From Leucaena leucocephala (Eukaryota > Streptophyta > Magnoliopsida > Fabales > Fabaceae), in assembly GCA_037074615.1 (NCBI GenBank), contig CM073537.1, positions 20,975,989-21,039,988 of the forward strand: DNA of 64,000 bases, read 5' to 3'. A program made the translations under genes and the position numbers. The first letter of the stretch is position 1, and every line of letters starts with the position of its first letter. The notes under the pieces are model-generated. The model had not been told where the DNA came from. It saw only the letters and a list, made by a program, of their open reading frames with translations, and searched no databases. This document shows positions 56,814 through 64,000 of the stretch, piece by piece.

Positions 56814-59476
56814 TCACAAAAATGTATCGCGTATTAATCGGGCTAATACCCGAGAAGACAATCTGTTAAGAACTTCGGGAAGAACTTTGACAGAGATTCC
56901 CGGCAGCACTGGTAAGAGTTCTTGGATAATCTGAGCAACATTCTGAGCCAATTGCCACCGACAAACAAAGTTCAGATAAGATGAATATGCGCATAATCTT
57001 TTAACCGAAATCAAATAACGCAATGAGGTGGACATCTTCTAAGAAACAGAGACTAAACTAGGCTAAGAAAAATGTCTTTCAGTAGTAGATTCTTCATTAC
57101 CTGATTGGAGGTGCTTGATAATGAACTTCCTGCAGCCAAGAATTCCACTATTTTCTGGACATTATTCAGTATGATTTCATCCTCTTTAGTTATGGTGGGT
57201 ATTAGAGCCGAATGCTTGAACGGACCAACGGTAGGTACCATACTGAAAACCGGGGTAGCATTCTGAATTCCCAATATTGACATTATTCTTACAAGTTGTT
57301 CCCTTGTAAGAGCATCAATGCCTTTGACAACCTGCTTTCCACGGGCAGTAATGTTAACAGTCAAATGAAATGAGTAAAAAATCATGATAACCAAGGTGTT
57401 ATAAAAAATAAGGAAAATAGAAGGGATTGGAGAATTTACCATAAGATAAATTAAAACATTATCAGTGATTATGGAACAAATAATTTGGGACTATTTATTG
57501 TAAAGGGGATCTAGGACTAGGAGATCCAAGATGGATGTTAAGGGCCATGTTTAAATCTGACATAAAAAGCAAGCTCCTATGCGAGCACATTCACATGTAG
57601 AGAGAGGTCATGTGAATTTCTTATAAGTGTTACTGATTCCTAATATTTATATCTCTGTTCACAAGATTAGGTAAAAAATTGTAAGAAAATTTATATTAAT
57701 GAAAAAAAGAGGCTATTCTTCATGCATCATGAGATCTACAACACACACATATATTAACCTAACATATATTATAAAAGATATATATGCTACAGCACATCTA
57801 TACAATACCTCATCCAGAAGAAATTCTCGGAAAAAATTGCCCTTATCAGAAAGCAAAAATGCTAGAGCTGCCCTTGTTTGCACTGGCTGCTGTGACTGGG
57901 GTACAACAGACTGGAATCCAGGCACAAGGTACTGTGTCTGACTAGGAAGAATTCCAAGCTCAGCCATATTTCCATTCAGATTCTCTCCACCTCCACTTTT
58001 TGCAGCAGTAATAAAGTTCTCAAAGGCTTGCATGACATCAATAAATCTTTCAGCATCAAAAACTCCAGATTTCCCATATATAGTGTAACGTAAAGCATTC
58101 CTCAGCCGAGGGGATTCATCCGTTAGGAGCCTCTATCAGTGAACATAATGAAAACCAAACTTAGATTACTCAGAAAACTCTAAATAGCACACATACACTA
58201 TCCAGTTAAAAAATGTGATGATCTAGAATGTGTTTTGGTTTGTGCACGCTTTTCAAGCACTGTAGGCTACTTTATGAGTACCTTAAAACAATAATCAATG
58301 GTATAAGCCCACATATAAAGGATACAAGCCATTTGGCTTTAGAATGCGGAAACAAAAGAAAAACATAGAATATTATACCTGAGCAATATATGGATAGGCC
58401 TCGTCAACAATGGCAAAGTCAGGATTCCCAACCAGAGCTATCCCTTCCAGAACCCCAATGGCCCTAATTATAAGAGCAAAGTATGGGGGTATCCTAAAAG
58501 GATAATCAAATGTAATTTGTGCCAAATCTACTGCCAATTCCTGGAAGTTGATATTTTTTGCTCCTCCACCTTCAAGTGCCTGATCAAAAACTTTAGCCAG
58601 AACTGGCAAGATAGGCTCCAAATTGACGCCATCTGGGATGAAACCAAGTCTAACAAAGTCTTTAACAATGGCTGGATAATCCCGATGGATGAGGTGAGCA
58701 ATTGCTTCAATCATTCCATACTTTTGATCATCAGTCAATTTCGTAACAAGCCCTGGTAGCAGCAAAAAACTTGCAAAATCAGTCTAAATTGTTAGGAAAT
58801 AAAATCAAATTTTAAATATTTAAAGCGGTGTAACAACAATGAATTAACAAGGTTTATTGTGGAAATAATGTGCATTAAAATAAGATTAATTTACTATCAC
58901 AAGCAAAAAGGAAAGAAAGGGGGTCTAGTAGCTTTTAGATAGGCAACAAGAGGCATGCAAAGCCCAAAACAATATTTCATTTTATGTACAGGAACCAGTA
59001 GTGTTGCAAATTCAAATCCCAGTGAAACAAAATATTCTGCTTGTTAGCGTCACCACCCTCATGGACAATGCTTGAAAAAACTGTCTACCTTATGCAAGAA
59101 AAAGTGCCTTCAGATGCAGTGGATAATTTCAGTATAGGAAGAGAAATGGTAATATGATTGATAGAAGTAGAAGAAAAATCAACAGGAAGTTATAAGGCAA
59201 CCTCCTCATAAATTAACCAATGAAGAAAAGGAGGATGCATTTCCTAAAGTATTTTATTAAACGCACACTCAGATGCAGCATAGGAAACCAAAGCTTAAAA
59301 GTATATGCAATAGGTATACATAATATTACTCATGATACGGAAAGATAAACATGATAGTCCACTATATGCTGACAATATTTAAGTTTACCGAAGTCAAGTA
59401 TGGCAAGTTTCCCATCAGGAGTACGGATCAAGTTCCCCGGATGTGGATCAGCATGAAAAAATCCAGTGTCAAGTAG
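56814..59476 (-). CDS. ABC1K3: ABC1K-family atypical kinase, C-terminal 381 aa (partial gene)
   Basis: Five consecutive exons lie on the minus strand: 59476-59389, 58752-58379, 58132-57809, 57331-57101 and 56942-56814. They join in frame to a stop. They start within the kinase-like core at LLDTGFFHADPHPGNLIR (catalytic-loop equivalent), continue with LAILDFG (metal-binding DFG), and run through the long conserved C-terminal part (YPFRIPPYFALIIRAIGVLE; FFREFLLDE; IIQELLPVLPGISVKVLPEV). The family (UbiB/ABC1/ADCK) regulates quinone synthesis. The closest remembered match is plastid ABC1K3 of plastoglobules, which affects tocopherol and plastoquinone; the subtype is less certain than the family. 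The N-terminal exons are not in the window, because a Ty3/gypsy element starts 192 nt upstream of the first visible exon. Confidence 0.88.
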
Positions 59477-59668
59477 CTGATAAAAAATTAAAATAAATCA
59501 ATACAACAATAAATTGGCAAGAACTTTACTTGAAGCACATGAAAAAAAATCAGACACCTTTAATCCAATGTTTTGGGGTGCAATGTATTCTATAACTAAC
59601 AAAGGCCTTTTAAGATATAGAAATTCTTTAATAAACTATTGTTATTGCCAGTATAAAGGCCCAGATAC

Positions 59669-59939
59669 TGTTATGAAATTACTTGTGTCACAATTACTTT
59701 TACTATTTTACTGTTACCACAAATGTAGATTAGTTACGGTGATTGGAGTGTATAAATAGCACTCTATTTGAATTGCAAGGCGGACAGAATGACATTGGAA
59801 TAAGCAGTGACTTACAGTTCTTGATTCTTCTCCGTCTTCTTCATTCTTTCTCTTCTAATTCTTTCTGTTCTGCTTCTCCCTTTTCTCTCTGTTTCTCTCT
59901 TCTTTAGTAAATTCTTCATTTTTGACAAGAAGCATAACA
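59669..59939 (+). repeat. 5' LTR of a Ty3/gypsy element, 271 bp
   Basis: The LTR begins TGTTATG and ends CATAACA, a 7-bp perfect inverted terminus bounded by TG...CA. A TATAAATA box lies near 59750. The five bases before it (GATAC, 59664-59668) are the predicted target-site duplication. The 3' LTR lies beyond the window. Confidence 0.85.
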
Positions 59940-59940
59940 G

Positions 59941-59952
59941 TGGTATCAGAGC
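59941..59952 (+). other. Primer binding site for initiator methionine tRNA
   Basis: TGGTATCAGAGC begins one base after the 5' LTR. It is complementary to the 3' end of plant initiator tRNA-Met, the usual primer of many plant LTR elements. Confidence 0.92.
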
Positions 59953-59988
59953 ACAGCATTCCTCGGACTGTGCAATCGCTGGTGCTGG

Positions 59989-62900
59989 ATGGTTAAAACC
60001 CGTCGTCAAGAAACAACAAAAATAATGGAAGATCGATTACTGGGTGTTGAAGGACGATTGTCGAAGGTAGACGACTTACAGGAAACCGTTCTGGGTTTCC
60101 GAGAGGAAATGCAAATGATGGGGCGGGCGTTTCGGCAAGAATTGCAGACGGCGACACAAGAATTGCGGGGCATTATTCAAGGTGTACCCCATCGTCACGG
60201 CAATCCGAGGGGTAATGATCATGGGGACGATCGACGGAGGGTCCGTGTACCAAGAATGGACTTCCCAAAGTATGATGGCAAGAATATCCATTCTTGGATA
60301 CTGAAGTGTGAGCGGTACTTCCGGGTCGAGGATATCCCGGAAGAAGGGAAGGTGGATGCCGCTGCGGTGAATCTTGACGGGGATTCATTTGAGTGGCAGT
60401 TGGCGACTGAGCGACGATGGGGAGAATATCGACCCACTTGGGACGAATACGCAGAGTTGTTAAGGAAGACGTTCGGGCCACCCTATGAGAAACCCATGAC
60501 CGAGTTGACACACCTCAGGCAGACGGGACCGTTAGCGGAATTCAACGTTCGGTTCGATACGATAGCAGCCAAACTGGACCTCTCGGAGGCTTACTTGGTT
60601 GATGTTTATGTAGGGGCATTGAAGGATGAAATCGCGGATTCCGTGTTAATGTTTGATCCCCAGACATTAGTCGAGGCTCGACGCCTCGCAAGAATCCAGG
60701 AAATTGCGGTCAACCATCGGGGTACTAAGTCGGTAAATGAGAAAATGGGAAAGCAGGTAGTGGGATCCTCAACGCCTGCAATTCCGTTAACAGCGTACAA
60801 GAATGCCTTGTTGAAGGGTGGACCTGCCTCGGGGACAATTGAAACGCCGTTAGTGGTGAAGGATCCAGTGATGGGGCCCAAGATCCCGGCAAGAAGTGTG
60901 CGACCGATTAAGATGCTTACTGCTGAGGAGGAGGCAGAGCATAGGGCAAAAAACTTGTGCTTTTATTGTCATGAAAGGTTTTCACGCGATCATCGTTGTC
61001 CTGAAAGACAGAGAATGCAATTACACTTTATTGCTCTGGAAGAGGATAACGAGATTCACGTAGATTCGGCTATGGGCGAGGAAGGCGCTGATGATTTAGT
61101 TCCCCTGCTGTCTTTACATGCGATTCATGGGCAAGAAACTGCTGAGAGTATGAAAATAGCAGGGAGCGTGGGAAAAAGGAGTATATATATATTGATTGAT
61201 AATGGAAGTACTCACAACTTCCTTGATAGAACTCTGGCAAGGAAACTTGGATGGAAGGAGGAGAATGATGACCTGTCTTTGGTACAAGTAGCAGGGGGAA
61301 GGAAACTCAAGGTTCATGGGATATGGAAGGGATTTCAGTGGCGAATGCAAGGGATGGAATTTGAAACTAATGTCCGGGTTATTGATCTGCATACCTATGA
61401 TGTGGTACTTGGGTTAGAGTGGCTGAGGACTATCAAGAACGCGTATTGGGAATATGATCGGATGGCTATGCACTTCTGGTATAAGGGAGGGATGTGCACG
61501 TTACAGGCAACTGTACCTAAAACTCCAGAGGTGGTTTTTACCACTAAATGGCATTTTCAGAGCAGTGGTGACCAGCAAGTATTCTTAGTGCAACTCCTAC
61601 GACCGCAGGAGGGAGTTCAGCTGTTCACAATGCAGAGTGAGGTAATTGTCTATCCTGAAGGAGTGCAAGAGCTGCTGAATGAGTTTGATGATGTATTCAA
61701 GGAGCCCCAAAGCCTTCCACCATTAAGACCTGGCCACAACCATCCCATTGTCCTTCAAGAAGGGACTAACCCAATTAATATCAAGCCCTATCGCTATTCT
61801 ACCGAGCAGAAGAATGTAATTGAGCAGCAGGTTAGAGATCTCCTGGAAAATGGGGTGTTGCAAGAAAGCTGTTCACCTTTTTCTGCCCCCATCGTTCTAG
61901 TGAAAAAGAAAGATGGAACTTGGAGGATGTGCATCGATTATCGGGAGTTGAACAAGTATACCATAAAGAATCAATACCCCATTCCTTTGGTGGAAGACCT
62001 ATTGGATGAACTACATTCTGCTACATGTTTTACTAAGTTGGATTTAAGAGCTGGTTATCATCAAATAAGAATGGTACCAGATGATTGCTATAAGACAGCT
62101 TTCAAGACTCATTCAGGGCATTATGAGTGGTTGGTCATGCCCTTTGGACTCACTAATGCCCCAGCTACATTTCAAGGGGCCATGAATGATATTTTTAGAC
62201 CCTACCTTCGTAAGTTTGTGTTGGTGTTTTTTGACGATATCCTCATTTACAGTCCTTCCATTACAGAACATGTGTCACATTTGAGATTAGTGTTAAGTAC
62301 CCTTCGTGACCAGCAGTACTATGTTAAGAAGAGCAAGTGTACCTTTGCTGCGAGAAGTGTGGAGTATTTAGGGCATATCATTACAGAGGGGAAGGTATCA
62401 ACAGACCCCAAGAAGATCCAGGCTATTGTGGACTGGCCTGAACCTCAAAATGTAAAACAGTTAAGAGGCTTTCTTGGTTTGGCTGGTTATTATAGGAGGT
62501 TTATTAAAGGATATGGGGGAATGGCTCGTCCTCTAACGCTCCTTACAAGGAAGGATGCATTTAAGTGGTCTGAAGAAGCTAGCAACTCTTTTCAGCGCTT
62601 AAAGGATATTCTAGTATCTGCTCCTGTCCTTACGTTGCCCAATTTTTCAAAGAGATTTGTGGTGGAGGCAGATGCATGTGGAGCAGGGGTAGGGGCTGTT
62701 CTTATGCAGGAGGGACAACCAATTGCATTTTTTAGTAAGGCTTTGGGTTCTCATCATGCCAAACTTTCAATATATGAAAAGGAGTTACTAGCTGTGGTTC
62801 TTGCAGTAGAAAACTGGCACCAATACTTAGAAAGATCCTGTTTTAGTATAAAAACTGATCAGCAAAGTCTTAAGTATTTGTTAGGACAAAAGCTTAAGAC

Positions 62901-64000
62901 ACCCTTCCAAATGTATTGGTTAGCTAAGTTGATGGGATATGATTATGAAATTCAATATAAGAAAGGTACTGATAATTGCGTGGCTGATGCTCTTTCACGG
63001 CTGCATGGCTCTCAAATTCTACATATGACACTTGATACTGCTTCTCCTGAGCTGTTGGAGCTGATCAAGGATTCGTGGGAAGCTGATCCAAGGGTGGCAA
63101 CCGTACTAACAGATATCAAACAGAAAGCTGATGGAATTGCAGGGAAATTCACTTGGGATGGGGCTGTTTTGCGCAGAAATGGTAAAATTGTAGTAGGAAA
63201 GGTGGTGGGTGTAAGGCAACAGATTCTTGAATGGCTTCATTCCAGTGCTCAAGGGGGGCATTCAGGGATTAATGCAACATATCAAAAGGTCCGTGGATTA
63301 TTTTGGTGGAGGGATCTGCACAAGGAGGTGGAAGAATTTGTGAAGGGATGTGACACTTGTGCTAGGTGTAAGTATGAGACTGTAGCTTCTCCAGGGTTAC
63401 TACAGCCTCTTCCCATTGCCAGCAAGGTTTGGGAGAGCATCTCCATGGATTTTATAGAGGGGCTTCCTAAATCTAATGGGAAGGAAGCTATTTGGGTCAT
63501 AGTTGACCGTATGAGCAAGTATGCCCATTTTATTTCCTTGGCTCATCCCTTTACAGCTTCATCCCTTGCACAGATTTTTCTTGATCAGGTTTACAAGCTC
63601 CATGGGGCGCCAGCAGAAATAATCAGTGATAGAGACCCCATCTTTGTTAGTAACTTCTGGAAGGAATTTGTCAAGATTTTAAGGATTGAGCAGAAATTGT
63701 CATCAGCTTACCATCCTCAGAGTGATGGTCAGACAGAAGTATTGAATAGATGTTTGGAATCATATCTAAGGTGCATGTGTTGGGAGAATCCTAAGGAGTG
63801 GAACTCTTGGGTGTCTTTGGCTGAATGGTGGTATAATACCACTTTCCATACATCCACTAAGGCAACCCCTTATGAAATATTGTATGGTCAGAAACCTCCG
63901 GTTTACTCTCCCTATATTCCTAGGTCAGCTATTGTGGAAGTTGTGGATAGGAGTTTTGCTGCTAGAGAAAGAATGCTGGCTGTACTCAAACATCATCTAT
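59989..64000 (+). CDS. Gag-Pol polyprotein of Ty3/gypsy element, open at window edge
   Basis: A single frame starting at an ATG 37 nt after the primer site runs without a stop for over 1330 codons to the window end. Gag comes first. A zinc knuckle begins at C324 (CFYCHERFSRDHRC, spaced CX2CX7HXC rather than CX2CX4HX4C). The protease active site is D404 in LIDNGSTHNF, DNG rather than DSG or DTG. Reverse transcriptase follows with KLDLRAGYHQI and catalytic FFDDIL (D749, D750), then RNase H with D895 in VEADACGAG. Integrase has an HHCC finger and the D1154, D1214, E1250 triad, with 35 residues between the last two. The integrity suggests a recent insertion. The ATG is the first in this frame; another lies 12 codons on. 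Confidence 0.93.
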   Translation, partial: MVKTRRQETTKIMEDRLLGVEGRLSKVDDLQETVLGFREEMQMMGRAFRQELQTATQELRGIIQGVPHRHGNPRGNDHGDDRRRVRVPRMDFPKYDGKNIHSWILKCERYFRVEDIPEEGKVDAAAVNLDGDSFEWQLATERRWGEYRPTWDEYAELLRKTFGPPYEKPMTELTHLRQTGPLAEFNVRFDTIAAKLDLSEAYLVDVYVGALKDEIADSVLMFDPQTLVEARRLARIQEIAVNHRGTKSVNEKMGKQVVGSSTPAIPLTAYKNALLKGGPASGTIETPLVVKDPVMGPKIPARSVRPIKMLTAEEEAEHRAKNLCFYCHERFSRDHRCPERQRMQLHFIALEEDNEIHVDSAMGEEGADDLVPLLSLHAIHGQETAESMKIAGSVGKRSIYILIDNGSTHNFLDRTLARKLGWKEENDDLSLVQVAGGRKLKVHGIWKGFQWRMQGMEFETNVRVIDLHTYDVVLGLEWLRTIKNAYWEYDRMAMHFWYKGGMCTLQATVPKTPEVVFTTKWHFQSSGDQQVFLVQLLRPQEGVQLFTMQSEVIVYPEGVQELLNEFDDVFKEPQSLPPLRPGHNHPIVLQEGTNPINIKPYRYSTEQKNVIEQQVRDLLENGVLQESCSPFSAPIVLVKKKDGTWRMCIDYRELNKYTIKNQYPIPLVEDLLDELHSATCFTKLDLRAGYHQIRMVPDDCYKTAFKTHSGHYEWLVMPFGLTNAPATFQGAMNDIFRPYLRKFVLVFFDDILIYSPSITEHVSHLRLVLSTLRDQQYYVKKSKCTFAARSVEYLGHIITEGKVSTDPKKIQAIVDWPEPQNVKQLRGFLGLAGYYRRFIKGYGGMARPLTLLTRKDAFKWSEEASNSFQRLKDILVSAPVLTLPNFSKRFVVEADACGAGVGAVLMQEGQPIAFFSKALGSHHAKLSIYEKELLAVVLAVENWHQYLERSCFSIKTDQQSLKYLLGQKLKTPFQMYWLAKLMGYDYEIQYKKGTDNCVADALSRLHGSQILHMTLDTASPELLELIKDSWEADPRVATVLTDIKQKADGIAGKFTWDGAVLRRNGKIVVGKVVGVRQQILEWLHSSAQGGHSGINATYQKVRGLFWWRDLHKEVEEFVKGCDTCARCKYETVASPGLLQPLPIASKVWESISMDFIEGLPKSNGKEAIWVIVDRMSKYAHFISLAHPFTASSLAQIFLDQVYKLHGAPAEIISDRDPIFVSNFWKEFVKILRIEQKLSSAYHPQSDGQTEVLNRCLESYLRCMCWENPKEWNSWVSLAEWWYNTTFHTSTKATPYEILYGQKPPVYSPYIPRSAIVEVVDRSFAARERMLAVLKHHL

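Larger units (their letters stand above)
59669..64000 (+). mobile_element. Ty3/gypsy LTR retrotransposon (5' 4.3 kb)
   Basis: The visible parts, in order, are: LTR, primer binding site, gag, protease, reverse transcriptase, RNase H and integrase. This is the order of Ty3/gypsy elements (integrase last). The short LTR and methionine-tRNA primer fit a chromovirus of the Reina or Tekay kind; the 3' end needed to see a chromodomain is outside. The element lies in a probable intron of the ABC1K gene, in the opposite orientation. Confidence 0.92.

Noticed and set aside
59941..59952. Sequence matching part of a tRNA
   Set aside because: It is only the 12-nt primer binding site of the LTR element, not a tRNA gene.
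1..64000. CRISPR arrays, bacterial operons or phage genes
   Set aside because: None seen; gene structure and repeats are those of a plant nuclear genome.

Overview
This is nuclear DNA from a flowering plant, most likely a woody eudicot of the rosid type. The species is a guess; the plant assignment is not. Genes are intron-rich with GT-AG junctions and AT-rich spacers. The window also carries a chalcone synthase (CHS) cluster, a plant Raf-like kinase, a plant peroxisomal thiolase, and plant SINE, LINE and Ty3/gypsy elements. No CRISPR, operon, prophage or tRNA gene was seen.

Layout. 1.6-2.8 kb: a small DUF761-type gene and a decayed tandem copy. 4.2-9.0 kb (+): a nine-coding-exon PB1 + Raf-like protein kinase of 1150 aa, with an unusually regular 70-nt hairpin in intron 3. 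10.3-13.6 kb (+): peroxisomal 3-ketoacyl-CoA thiolase, 14 exons, 461 aa. 15.5-20.3 kb (-): a RING-H2 E3 ligase, eight coding exons, 760 aa. 22.2-37.5 kb: a CHS cluster with three intact genes (CHS-A minus, CHS-B plus, CHS-C plus) and three decayed copies (psi-1, psi-2, psi-3). A broken fragment of the RING gene lies among the decayed copies. 38.7-50.4 kb (-): three tandem genes for ANKRD13-type ankyrin / GPCR-chaperone-domain proteins. 54.5-56.0 kb (+): the 3' part of a COQ6-type flavin monooxygenase with damaged motifs. 56.8-59.5 kb (-): the last five exons of an ABC1K (ABC1K3-like) atypical kinase. 59.7 kb to the window end (+): the 5' LTR and an uninterrupted gag-pol frame of a Ty3/gypsy element, apparently inside an ABC1K intron.

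The main result is the architecture of the CHS block. CHS-A with its downstream flank (21377-23920, minus) and CHS-C with its flank (30200-32733, plus) are arms of an inverted duplication. Their proteins differ at one residue, and even the ~580-nt introns match. The RING gene lies beyond the left arm, and a scrambled fragment of it lies beyond the right arm, so the duplicated block once included RING + CHS. The arms lose similarity at the start codon, so the two nearly identical enzymes have different promoters. CHS-B belongs to a second lineage with a short intron, and shares its promoter type with psi-3. Facing CHS copies of this kind are known in soybean to produce siRNAs that silence CHS; whether that happens here is a testable inference.

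The CHS enzymes would feed flavonoid synthesis from p-coumaroyl-CoA and malonyl-CoA. The thiolase acts in peroxisomal beta-oxidation, the Raf-like kinase probably in stress signalling, and the ABC1K protein in plastid prenylquinone metabolism. These are ordinary neighbours, not a functional cluster.
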